Positions 1 through 6,975 of a stretch of DNA of 7,940 bases are shown here, one piece after another. Position 1 is the stretch's first letter, and every line of letters starts with the position of its first letter. Made by a program: the position numbers and the translations under genes. The notes below the pieces were generated by a model. The model made no database searches. It saw only the letters and a program-made list of their open reading frames with translations, and was not told the origin of the DNA. This DNA comes from Saprospiraceae bacterium (GTDB lineage: Bacteria; Bacteroidota; Bacteroidia; Chitinophagales; Saprospiraceae): assembly GCA_015494245.1 (NCBI GenBank), contig WGBN01000485.1:1-7940 (forward strand), written 5' to 3'.

Positions 1-39
1 TCCGTGAACTCTCCGTGTACCCCGTGTACTCCGTGGTGA
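1..39. repeat. CCGTG-phrased short direct repeats
   Basis: CCGTGAAC (2-9), CCGTGTAC (13-20), CCGTGTAC (22-29) and a partial CCGTG (31-35) follow each other at 9-11 bp spacing and end in GGTGAG. No open frame of note covers them. They look like part of a low-complexity intergenic repeat that may begin left of the window. Function is unknown. Confidence 0.6.
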
Positions 40-84
40 GATTTCAGCTATGCCCTTGAGCCCGTATTCAGGCCGGATTGAATT

Positions 85-133
85 ACGATTGTCACGCGTC
101 ACGATTGTCACGTTCGTCACGTTCCTCACGCTC
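85..133. repeat. Degenerate 9-bp tandem repeat, GTCACGnTT type
   Basis: ACGATTGTCACG occurs at 85-96 and again at 101-112. From position 98 the sequence moves in 9-bp steps: GTCACGATT (98-106), GTCACGTTC (107-115), GTCACGTTC (116-124) and CTCACGCTC (125-133). The array is non-coding and lies downstream of the protease gene. It could be a slippage-derived minisatellite or part of a dispersed repeat family; no function can be read from it. Confidence 0.65.
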
Positions 134-149
134 ATCGTCAGAATCACAG

Positions 150-178
150 ATTGCACGGATTATTGGATTACACGGATT
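150..178. repeat. Direct repeat ATTrCACGGATT, two copies
   Basis: ATTGCACGGATT (150-161) and ATTACACGGATT (167-178) differ at one base and start 17 bp apart. The block sits between the 9-bp tandem array and the twin hairpins, in DNA without a gene. It resembles short dispersed intergenic boxes seen in many bacterial genomes, but only a genome-wide count could show that here. Confidence 0.55.
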
Positions 179-198
179 TTTTGCTTTGCATGGGTGTT

Positions 199-241
199 AG
201 CGGGCTAAAGCCCGCTGTACCAATTGACGGGCTGAAGCCCG
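199..241. repeat. Twin GGGCT/AGCCC hairpins (REP-like)
   Basis: AGCGGGCT (199-206), AA, AGCCCGCT (209-216) forms a perfect 8-bp inverted repeat. A second near-copy, CGGGCT (228-233), GA, AGCCCG (236-241), forms a 6-bp one. Both have the core GGGCTrAAGCCC, in the same orientation, about 29 bp apart. They lie 27-69 bp past the protease stop codon. In the transcript of that gene they could fold and protect or end its 3' end, but no U-tract follows on the minus strand, so an intrinsic terminator is not well supported. A REP-like dispersed element is the other reading. Confidence 0.6.
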
Positions 242-248
242 CCCAACT

Positions 249-276
249 AAACACTAAACACTAAACACTAAACACT
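249..276. repeat. AAACACT heptamer tandem array, four perfect units
   Basis: Four exact AAACACT units lie at 249-255, 256-262, 263-269 and 270-276. On the minus strand they read AGTGTTT. The last two residues (Ser-Val) and the TAG stop (268-270) of the protease gene are encoded inside the array. Gain or loss of whole units would leave the stop in place, because each unit boundary recreates it. Confidence 0.85.
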
Positions 277-2214
277 CAAGAAATCCGACAGCTTCCTCAA
301 AAATCCCTGTTGGCCGGAGGCTTTGACTTTGTTGAGCAGGGCGCGGGCTTCATTGATGTCTTCGAATTGGCCGAGCACCAGTTTGAAAGCGGCCTGTCCA
401 TGTAGGGAAGTGATGTAGATGATGAGCGGTTGTTTGAACTGCTTGCGCCAGATTTCTGCCTGGCGCAGCACGTGGGCAAATTCTTTGAAGACGCCCATTT
501 GCACGCCCCAGCCGCGGGCTTCTTGCTTGTTGACATCGAGGCGGAAGAGGTTGGCAGAGCCGGCAACAGAGGGTTGAGGTGCAGGTGAGGGCGTAGGCGT
601 AGGCGTAGGTGTAGGCGTGGGAGTAGGCGTGGGCGTAGGCTGCGGAGCGGGCCGGCTGACTTTGCGGCGCAGGGCTTCGCCTACGGCGCGCTCGGCATTG
701 ACTCGGCCGTAGCCGTATTTGCGGGAGTGGCCCCGGGCATCGTACTCCCAGGCAGGGCCGATTTTATCGGCGGTGAGTTTAAGGATTTCTTTGACTTCGC
801 GGGCTGTGAGCTCGGGATTGGCCGAGAGCATCAGAGCTACCACGCCTGCTACCAAGGGGCAGGCTCCGGAAGTGCCGCCAAAGTGCTTGTAGCCGTTGCC
901 GCGGTTTTTGCCGTCTATCCAGTAGCGAAACTCGCCCGGGCCGCGCAGGTTTGTGCCCTGGTCCCAGGAAGCTCGGGCGGCAATGAGCGGCCAGTCTCCG
1001 TTGGAGGGAGCGCAGACCCAGACTTCAGGGCCGCGATTGGAATAGGAAGCAATGGTGTCCTGGCTGGTAGAAGCCGCCACGGCAATCACATCGGGATGCG
1101 CGGCGTAATAGCTGATGTAGTCCAAATTGTCATTGCCCACCGCAAAGAGAATGACACAGCCCTTGCCATTGCGCCCCTCGCGGGCAGCTCTCGCAATCGC
1201 CGCCTCCTTCACCGGAGACAGATCGTAAGCCGGATCGGTCGTCCCCCAGGAACAGGAGATGATATCTGCCCCGTTGCGCACGCAGTAATCGAAAATTTTC
1301 TCCGTAGCCTCTACACTAAAGGAGGTGCCACTCACCGGCATCAGACGGGCATTGGGCGCCACCCCTACGATGCCCCTGCCATTCGAAGGCGCTATCGCAA
1401 TGCTGGCACAGGAAGTGCCATGCGTAAAGCGCGGGTCTCCCTGGCTCAGACGGGATGAACGCGTCCATAAATCATAGGGCTTGACGATTTTGGTGGACAA
1501 ATCCGGATGCTTGGTGTCAAAGCCGTTGTCAACCACGGCTATGGTGATGTTGGAAGAACCCCGGCTGCCAAGTCGCTCCCAGGCTTTGACGACGCGGGCA
1601 TCGGCACCCCGCTTCACGGTATAACCCGCGCTGGGCACCTTGCCCTGATTGAGGAAGTACCATTGGTCGGGAAAAAGCGTATCCGGCGGCATGAGCAGGT
1701 CTTCATCGTACTCATCCACCAGCGTATCCAGATCCGGCTCCACGCGACTGACCAGCGAAAGGGCCTGCATAGAAGCCGCCACCTTGATGGGATTGCGCGA
1801 GCGGGCCGTAACCCGGGCCACCACATCCGTATCCGAACGCCGCTCCTGCAGCTCGAGCTTGTACTCATCCAAGACCACCTCCTGTTCCTCTATGCTGACG
1901 CCCTCCTCAAAAGTGATGTACAGCACACCCGTAGGCACTACGGGCCGCGTACTGCCCTCCGCCACATAGACGTGCGTGCCCACTGCCACATCTTTCTCGG
2001 CCCGCAATTCATCCAGCGCCTTGTCCAAAGCCTTGCCCTTTTTCTTTAAAGTAACGAGCTCAAAACCGCCGAGGTGGTCTAAAATCTTTTGCTCCACCTG
2101 CACTTTTTCTTCGGCTTTGCCGCTCTTCTTTTTGAGCCTGAGGCCTACCAGCTCTTTGCTCTTTTTGAGCTTGAGCTTCTTCTTACCGGTCTGAATGGTA
2201 ATCTTTTTACTCAT
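268..2214 (-). CDS. S8 (subtilisin-like) serine protease with C-terminal SPOR domain
   Basis: Predicted serine endopeptidase of 648 residues. The catalytic residues are visible: Asp229 in AVVDNGFD, His265 in THGTSCAS, oxyanion Asn361 in AVGNDN, and Ser449 in GGTSGACP. Residues 1-75 are very lysine-rich; residues about 80-165 (HVYVAEGS, VPTGVLYITF, ending RVEPDL) resemble a subtilase propeptide. After the catalytic domain (about 180-515) comes a Pro-Thr linker (522-548) and a SPOR-type domain (568-645, GWGVQMGVF and FKLVLGQFED), a fold known to bind denuded peptidoglycan glycans. ATG at 2214 was chosen because MSKKITIQ begins the conserved-looking part and a TAnnTTTG promoter lies inside the longer open frame that reaches 2394. 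There is no Shine-Dalgarno sequence. No signal peptide or membrane segment is seen, and the catalytic domain has six cysteines, so the cellular location is uncertain. The gene is divergent from the susC-like gene. Its natural substrate is unknown. Confidence 0.93.
   Translation of the reverse strand: MSKKITIQTGKKKLKLKKSKELVGLRLKKKSGKAEEKVQVEQKILDHLGGFELVTLKKKGKALDKALDELRAEKDVAVGTHVYVAEGSTRPVVPTGVLYITFEEGVSIEEQEVVLDEYKLELQERRSDTDVVARVTARSRNPIKVAASMQALSLVSRVEPDLDTLVDEYDEDLLMPPDTLFPDQWYFLNQGKVPSAGYTVKRGADARVVKAWERLGSRGSSNITIAVVDNGFDTKHPDLSTKIVKPYDLWTRSSRLSQGDPRFTHGTSCASIAIAPSNGRGIVGVAPNARLMPVSGTSFSVEATEKIFDYCVRNGADIISCSWGTTDPAYDLSPVKEAAIARAAREGRNGKGCVILFAVGNDNLDYISYYAAHPDVIAVAASTSQDTIASYSNRGPEVWVCAPSNGDWPLIAARASWDQGTNLRGPGEFRYWIDGKNRGNGYKHFGGTSGACPLVAGVVALMLSANPELTAREVKEILKLTADKIGPAWEYDARGHSRKYGYGRVNAERAVGEALRRKVSRPAPQPTPTPTPTPTPTPTPTPSPAPQPSVAGSANLFRLDVNKQEARGWGVQMGVFKEFAHVLRQAEIWRKQFKQPLIIYITSLHGQAAFKLVLGQFEDINEARALLNKVKASGQQGFLRKLSDFLSV
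590..637. repeat. Hexamer array coding the Pro-Thr linker
   Basis: Eight consecutive 6-bp units of the form GGCGTA (variants GGTGTA, GGCGTG, GGAGTA) lie inside the protease gene. On the minus strand they encode alternating Thr-Pro, forming the core of the 522-548 linker between the catalytic and SPOR domains. Because the unit is two codons, changes in copy number alter linker length without shifting the frame. Confidence 0.85.
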
Positions 2215-2552
2215 GGAGGTAGCTGTTGTAATAACGAAATAAACAGAACATCGGGAAACCGGCTCCCGGGCGCCCGCCAAACTTTTTAATAAGGCGCAAG
2301 CCGCGTATCCTCTTCGGAAACGTTCAAAGATAGAGAATATTTGGAATAGGCAAAATCCCCCTGAAAACGGAGTTCTACATAAAAAAAGCCTCAAAATGTT
2401 AACCCGTATTCAAAAAAAATTTGCTTATTTGCATATTCAAAGGCCCCAATGACCAAAGAAAAACGGGAAATGCAACGAAAAGCCAAAGGGCCTTTTGCTT
2501 CATTTCTTGTCTGTTTTCACCATTTTGTTCACTAATTCTAAACTTAACGAGT
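2215..2552. other. Divergent intergenic region between protease and susC-like gene
   Basis: This 338-bp stretch holds the 5' leaders and promoters of both neighbours. The left part, just upstream of the protease start, contains a GC-rich block (2252-2280) with a perfect palindrome CGGGCGCCCG (2267-2276) and an alternative pair CGGGA/TCCCG (2252-2256 with 2264-2268). The rest is AT-rich. For the protease a good promoter is listed separately. For the susC-like gene the best candidate is only AAAATTTG (2416-2423), one base off TAnnTTTG and lacking a convincing -33 TTG, so its promoter is not called. No small gene or RNA gene was found. Confidence 0.6.
2325..2353 (-). promoter_or_regulatory. Bacteroidota-type promoter for the S8 protease gene
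   Basis: On the minus strand TATCTTTG (2332 down to 2325) matches the Bacteroidota -7 consensus TAnnTTTG in full. TTTTG, ending at 2351, supplies a -33 TTG, leaving an 18-bp gap between the boxes. Transcription would start near 2318, giving a leader of about 100 nt before the ATG at 2214. This placement also argues against translation starting at the upstream ATG at 2394. The prediction rests on the match alone. Confidence 0.5.
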
Positions 2553-5500
2553 ATGAGGTATTTCTTTACTCAGGCAAGCTTAATCGTGCTGGTCGTTTTA
2601 CTATCAGCCGGCACCATACTTGCGCAGTTCACCGTCTCGGGAAAGGTTACCGACACCAACGGCCAACCTTTAGTCTCCGTGAGTATTGCAGTAAAAGGTA
2701 CCGCCATCGGTACCATTACTGACATTGACGGTAAGTACAGCATTTCCATTCCCGGAAACTCCGCTGTACTCGAATTCTTCTACGTGGGATACGTCTCCCA
2801 ACAGATTCCCGTAACCTCTGATACCAAGACGCTGGACGTCGTCATGGAAGAAGAGGCCGTTCAACTGGATGCCGTAGTGGTATCAGGTCTGGCTTCAAAC
2901 GTCAAGCGAAGCAACCTGGCCAATGCCGTAGCTTACATCCCGTCCAAGGAGATCTCCGGCATTGCCGTTCCCACGACTACGGATGCAGCCCTTTACGGAA
3001 AATTCAAGGGCGCGACCATCACCGCCAACTCCGGCGCTCCGGGCGGCGGTATCGGCATCAACCTGCGCGGTATCACTTCCATCAGCGGCTCTTCCCAGCC
3101 CCTGATCATCGTGGATGGCGTTTACATGGACAACTCCTCCATCCCCGCAGGCCTGAACGTAGTCTCCAAAGCAGCCGGCGGTGGCAGCCAGTCCAACCAG
3201 GACAACCCCTCCAACCGCCTCGCTGACCTGGACCCCTCCGACATCGAATCCATCGAAGTCCTGAAGGGTGCATCCACCGCGGCCATCTACGGCTCGCGGG
3301 CTTCCGGCGGCGTTATCATCATTACCACCAAAAAAGGTAAAGCCGGCAAAACCCGCGTACACTTCTCCCAGTCCGTAGGTCAGGCAAAAATCCTGCACCC
3401 GCTGGGCGTGCGCGAGTTCACCGAAGACAAAGTGCTCAACTCTTCGCGCTTTGCCGGCGACATTGACCTCTTCCGCGAGGCCCGGGACAACGGCCAACTC
3501 CACAATTACGAAGACCTGCTTTATGGCAACAAGGGCCTCCTGCTCAACACCCGCCTCTCCCTCAACGGAGGTACGGACAAAACGCAGTTCTTCCTCGGCT
3601 TCAGCAACAAAAACGAAGAGGGCATAGTCGAAAACACGGGCTACAAAAAGACCTCCGTCCGCCTGAACCTGAACCACCAGGTCGCCAAATGGTTGAAGCT
3701 GCAAACAACCACCAACTACATCCACAGCTCGGCCGATCGCGGCTTCTTCAACAACGACAACTCGGGTACCACCATGGGTATTTCCTTCTCGGCAACACCC
3801 TCCTGGGCCCAACTGCTGCCCGACGACAACGGCAACTATCCCGACAACCCCTACGCGCCCTCCAACTTCCTGGAAACGGCCGCTAAGGTGACCAACAACG
3901 AAGCCGTTGACCGCATCCTCGCCGGAGGTACGCTCACCGCCAACCTCTACCAAACAGATCGCACAGCCCTGAACTTCATCGTTCGCGGAGGTATTGACAA
4001 CTACACCCTGGCTACCACAGCCATCTTCCCCAATACCGTGCAGTTCCAACGCAATGGTAACGGCCTCAACGGGGTCTCCGTACAAGGCGTAACGCGCAAC
4101 CTGAATACCAACCTCGCAGCTTTCCTCGTGCTCTCCAACTACCTCGAAAGCGGCATGTCTTTCCGCACCCAGTTGGGCGTAACGCGCGAAAGCTTCAACC
4201 TCAACAACATCCTCGGCACCGCCTGGGATATGAACGGTACCCAAACCAACCTCGACCAAAGCGGCTCTCGCGACATCAGCCAGTTCCGCCTGCTCCAGGA
4301 AGACCAGGGTTTCTTCGTTCAGGAAGAGGTCAACTACAAAGACATGGTGCTCCTCACCCTCGGTATGCGTGGCGACCGCTCCACCAACAACGGAGATGTC
4401 AACAAGCTGTACTACTACCCCAAAGCAGCCCTGGCCATCAACCTGCACGAAATGGGCAACTGGCCCGAAATGCTCAGCCAAACCAAATTGCGCGTAGCCT
4501 ACGGCCAGTCCGGTAACTTCGCTCGCTTTGGCTCCAAATACACCTCCTTCAGCGGCACCATCGTGAGCGGCTCTCCGGGTATCCAAATCTCCTCCCTGCT
4601 CGGCAACAGCACCGTAGGCCCCGAGCGCCAGAAAGAACTCGAAATGGGCTTCGATCTCGGCCTCATGGACAACCACATCCTGCTCGATTTCACCTACTAC
4701 ATCAAAAACGTAGATGACCTGTTGCTCAACGCCGACGTACCCACTTCTTCGGGCTTCACCAGCAAAGTAACCAACGCTGCTGCCCTCCAGAACAAAGGCA
4801 TGGAGATTGGCCTTTCGGCAAATATCATCCGCACCGAAGACGTCAACTGGAATGCACGCGTAGGCTATTGGACCAACGACGCCAAAGTAACCCGCCTCGA
4901 TGTGCCGGCCTTCACCACCGGCGGCTTCGCCGACTTCCTCGGCCAGTTCCTCGTCAAAGAAGGTTACAGCCCCACCACCATCATCGGTGTAGGCCCCGCC
5001 GACTACGATGCCAATGGCGATGGCGTGCCCGATACCGTCTCTGTAACGGAAGGCGTAAACCGCATCATCTTCGGCGATGCCGAACCCGATTTCCAGATGA
5101 GCTTCTACAACGACTTCCAGTACAAAGACTTCACCTTTACCTTCCTGCTCCATTGGAAGAAAGGTGGCTACAACATCAACCTCTCGACCCTCTTGTTCGA
5201 CCTGAACGAGACCACGCACGACTACGATGACACCACGCTCGACCCCGATGGACAGCTGACCAATGGCGACTACCGCCTCAGCCTGCTGGGTGTCAATACG
5301 CAGCCGTACATCGAAGATGCCAGCTACCTCGCACTGCGCGAAGTGGGCGTGTACTACACCCTGCCCAAGAGCCTCTTTAGCGATGTAGCCCGCGTGAAGG
5401 TGGGTGTCTCCGGCAACAACCTCATCAAGCTCTTCAAGTACAACAGCTACGATCCCGAGGTCTCCAACTTCGGCTCCAACGGCTTGTCGCGGGGCGTGGA

Positions 5501-5558
5501 AGTATTGCCCTTCCCCTCCTCCAAGCGCTTAGACTTCCACCTCTCCGTGGATTTCTAA
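2553..5558 (+). CDS. SusC/RagA-family TonB-dependent outer-membrane transporter
   Basis: A 1001-residue outer-membrane barrel protein that should import a SusD-captured ligand using TonB energy. Residues 1-25 form a signal peptide ending ILAQ. Residues 26-100 (FTVSGKVTDTNGQPLVSVSI to DVVMEEE) are the carboxypeptidase-regulatory-like domain typical of this family. The plug follows at about 105-265, with INLRGITSISGSSQPLIIVD, DIESIEVLKGASTAAIYGSR and GVIIITTKKG. The rest is the beta-barrel, including a DYDANGDGVPD loop (817-827), and it ends in FHLSVDF with a terminal Phe as expected for barrel insertion. The ATG at 2553 was preferred to the one at 2421 because it starts directly at the signal peptide. 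There is no Shine-Dalgarno sequence. The length is usual for the family and the gene is intact. The susD-like partner starts 51 bp downstream. No degradative enzyme is nearby, so the substrate is unknown. Confidence 0.96.
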   Translation: MRYFFTQASLIVLVVLLSAGTILAQFTVSGKVTDTNGQPLVSVSIAVKGTAIGTITDIDGKYSISIPGNSAVLEFFYVGYVSQQIPVTSDTKTLDVVMEEEAVQLDAVVVSGLASNVKRSNLANAVAYIPSKEISGIAVPTTTDAALYGKFKGATITANSGAPGGGIGINLRGITSISGSSQPLIIVDGVYMDNSSIPAGLNVVSKAAGGGSQSNQDNPSNRLADLDPSDIESIEVLKGASTAAIYGSRASGGVIIITTKKGKAGKTRVHFSQSVGQAKILHPLGVREFTEDKVLNSSRFAGDIDLFREARDNGQLHNYEDLLYGNKGLLLNTRLSLNGGTDKTQFFLGFSNKNEEGIVENTGYKKTSVRLNLNHQVAKWLKLQTTTNYIHSSADRGFFNNDNSGTTMGISFSATPSWAQLLPDDNGNYPDNPYAPSNFLETAAKVTNNEAVDRILAGGTLTANLYQTDRTALNFIVRGGIDNYTLATTAIFPNTVQFQRNGNGLNGVSVQGVTRNLNTNLAAFLVLSNYLESGMSFRTQLGVTRESFNLNNILGTAWDMNGTQTNLDQSGSRDISQFRLLQEDQGFFVQEEVNYKDMVLLTLGMRGDRSTNNGDVNKLYYYPKAALAINLHEMGNWPEMLSQTKLRVAYGQSGNFARFGSKYTSFSGTIVSGSPGIQISSLLGNSTVGPERQKELEMGFDLGLMDNHILLDFTYYIKNVDDLLLNADVPTSSGFTSKVTNAAALQNKGMEIGLSANIIRTEDVNWNARVGYWTNDAKVTRLDVPAFTTGGFADFLGQFLVKEGYSPTTIIGVGPADYDANGDGVPDTVSVTEGVNRIIFGDAEPDFQMSFYNDFQYKDFTFTFLLHWKKGGYNINLSTLLFDLNETTHDYDDTTLDPDGQLTNGDYRLSLLGVNTQPYIEDASYLALREVGVYYTLPKSLFSDVARVKVGVSGNNLIKLFKYNSYDPEVSNFGSNGLSRGVEVLPFPSSKRLDFHLSVDF

Positions 5559-5609
5559 AACTCGCTGAAGTTGTTGTTTAAACATTTTCTAACCGAAAAA
5601 AAACACACC

Positions 5610-6935
5610 ATGATAAATTCTTTTAAACTTCTCTTCCTCGGCTGCTGCCTGGCCATCTTCGCCACGACAGCCTGCCAACTGGAGGACATTCCCGATCCAA
5701 ACGGGCCCAGCCTGGACCCCATCCTCCAAGACGCCTCCATAGGCGAGCTCCAAAACCTGGTAACGGGTACGGAGTCTCTGCTGCGTCAGGAAATCGGGTT
5801 CTACTACGACGTAACTTCCATCGTCGGTCGCGACTACTGGTATTTTACGGGCTCCGACCCGCGCTATACCGGTGAATTGCTCGGCAAAGACAATGCCGTG
5901 CTCGACAACGCCGGCTTCTACGGCACCCGCCCCTATGCCGGCCGCTACCGCACCATCAAGAATGCCAACATCCTCATCGAAGCCGTCACCAACACCTCTG
6001 CACCGCTTAGCGATGCAGAGCGCAAAGGCTATCTCGGCTTCGCCAAAACCATGCAGGCCTATGAGCTCCACCTCGCACTCAACCTGCAAGGACAAAACGG
6101 CATTCGCGTAGATGTCTCCGATCCCGACAACCTTGGCCCCTTCCTCAGCTACGACGATGCACTCGCAGCCATCAAAGCGCTGTTGGATGAAGCTGCCGAT
6201 GACCTCGACGCTGCCGGAAGCAGCTTCGTATTCTCCCTCTCCGAAGGCTTCGCAGGCTTCGACACGCCCGCAACCTTCAGGCAGTTCAACCGCGCCCTCG
6301 CAGCGCGCATCGCCATGTACCAGGGAGATAAGGCCGAAGTCAACAAAGACCTCGGAGAGTCCTTCATGGATATGGCCGGAGATTTCTACATGGGCCCCTA
6401 TCGCCCCTTCTCTACAGCAGGTGGCGAAGCGACCAACCCCGTGTATCGCGTACCCGACCAGCCCGAAGGCATCATCGCCCACCCCTCTTTTGTCGCAGCC
6501 GTACAGGCCAATATGAACGACGACCGCAACAACAAAATCGCCCTGCGCCCCTCGGGAACACTCGCTCTCGACGACCTCGCAGGAGATTATGACGTCGTCG
6601 TTTACAACAGCCTCGATGCTCCCATCCACTACATCCGCAATGAGGAGCTCATCCTCCTCCGTGCCGAAGCTCAAATCGGCGTTGACAACAGCGCCGCCGT
6701 GGATGCCATCAACGTCATTCGCACCGGCCACGGCCTCGACCCCTACGCCGGCGATATGACCGACGAGGCCCTCATAGACGAAGTCCTCAACCAACGCCAA
6801 CTCTCGCTCTTCGCCGAAGGCCATCGTTGGGTGGACATGCGCCGCTACGGCCGCCTCGACCAACTGCCCATAGATCGCCCCAATGACGATGTGTGGAGTG
6901 AATTCCCACGCCCCGTATCGGAAGTGGGTAACTAA
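5610..6935 (+). CDS. SusD/RagB-family nutrient-binding outer-membrane lipoprotein
   Basis: A 441-residue surface lipoprotein that should cap the SusC-like barrel and bind its ligand. The N-terminus is a lipoprotein signal with the acylated cysteine at residue 22 (ATTAC). Family hallmarks in order are RPYAGRYRTIKNANILIEAV (107-126), the helical YLGFAKTMQAYELHLAL (141-157), FNRALAARIAMYQGD (226-240), EELILLRAEAQIG (345-357) and NQRQLSLFAEGHRWVDMRRY (394-413). ATG at 5610 was chosen over the frame start at 5571 because it opens the signal peptide. The 51-bp gap after the susC-like stop is A-rich before the start, with no Shine-Dalgarno sequence and no terminator, so the two are probably cotranscribed. 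It is somewhat short for the family and ends at FPRPVSEVGN, where longer members continue a little further. A strong hairpin follows the stop. Ligand unknown. Confidence 0.95.
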   Translation: MINSFKLLFLGCCLAIFATTACQLEDIPDPNGPSLDPILQDASIGELQNLVTGTESLLRQEIGFYYDVTSIVGRDYWYFTGSDPRYTGELLGKDNAVLDNAGFYGTRPYAGRYRTIKNANILIEAVTNTSAPLSDAERKGYLGFAKTMQAYELHLALNLQGQNGIRVDVSDPDNLGPFLSYDDALAAIKALLDEAADDLDAAGSSFVFSLSEGFAGFDTPATFRQFNRALAARIAMYQGDKAEVNKDLGESFMDMAGDFYMGPYRPFSTAGGEATNPVYRVPDQPEGIIAHPSFVAAVQANMNDDRNNKIALRPSGTLALDDLAGDYDVVVYNSLDAPIHYIRNEELILLRAEAQIGVDNSAAVDAINVIRTGHGLDPYAGDMTDEALIDEVLNQRQLSLFAEGHRWVDMRRYGRLDQLPIDRPNDDVWSEFPRPVSEVGN

Positions 6936-6940
6936 TCCTT

Positions 6941-6975
6941 AAAAGAAAAGGGGAGCTTTGCTCCCCTTTTCTTTT
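6941..6975. terminator. Bidirectional intrinsic terminator between convergent genes
   Basis: AAAAGAAAAGGGGAGC (6941-6956), loop TTT (6957-6959) and GCTCCCCTTTTCTTTT (6960-6975) form a perfect 16-bp stem. On each strand the GC core (GGGGAGC) is followed by a T-rich tail, so it can end transcription both from the susD-like gene (stop 5 bp before) and from the minus-strand aromatic gene. The last two bases of the right arm belong to that gene's TAA stop (6974-6976). Confidence 0.9.

Noticed and set aside
1..276. CRISPR array
   Set aside because: The repeats are 7-12 bp, of several unrelated types, without 20-50 bp repeats or unique spacers, and no cas gene is present.
727..2049. Two plus-strand open frames (727-1458 and 1507-2049) over the protease gene
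   Set aside because: They are in codon register opposite the S8 gene, whose catalytic motifs are all intact, and no recognisable domain appears in them.
2215..2394. Sixty extra N-terminal codons for the protease, starting at the ATG at 2394
   Set aside because: The added stretch resembles no domain or clear signal peptide, and a full TAnnTTTG promoter match (2325-2332) lies within it, so transcription would start after that ATG.
2479..2499. Possible hairpin around GCCAAAGGGCCTTTTGC upstream of the susC-like gene
   Set aside because: It has a mismatch in the stem and a very small loop, so it is too weak to call a terminator or regulatory fold.
2421..2552. Upstream start for the susC-like gene at 2421
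   Set aside because: It would place 44 unrelated residues before a normal signal peptide that begins at the ATG at 2553.
2895..5219. Long open frame (774 codons) antisense to the susC-like gene
   Set aside because: Its codons line up exactly with the sense codons, so stops would need TTA, CTA or TCA codons in the real gene, which it avoids. The predicted protein shows no family features, while the sense frame is a complete SusC protein.
5589..6863. Open frame of 424 codons antisense to the susD-like gene
   Set aside because: Same cause: codons in register with the sense gene and strong avoidance of TTA, CTA and TCA. The sense strand carries clear SusD motifs and a lipoprotein signal.
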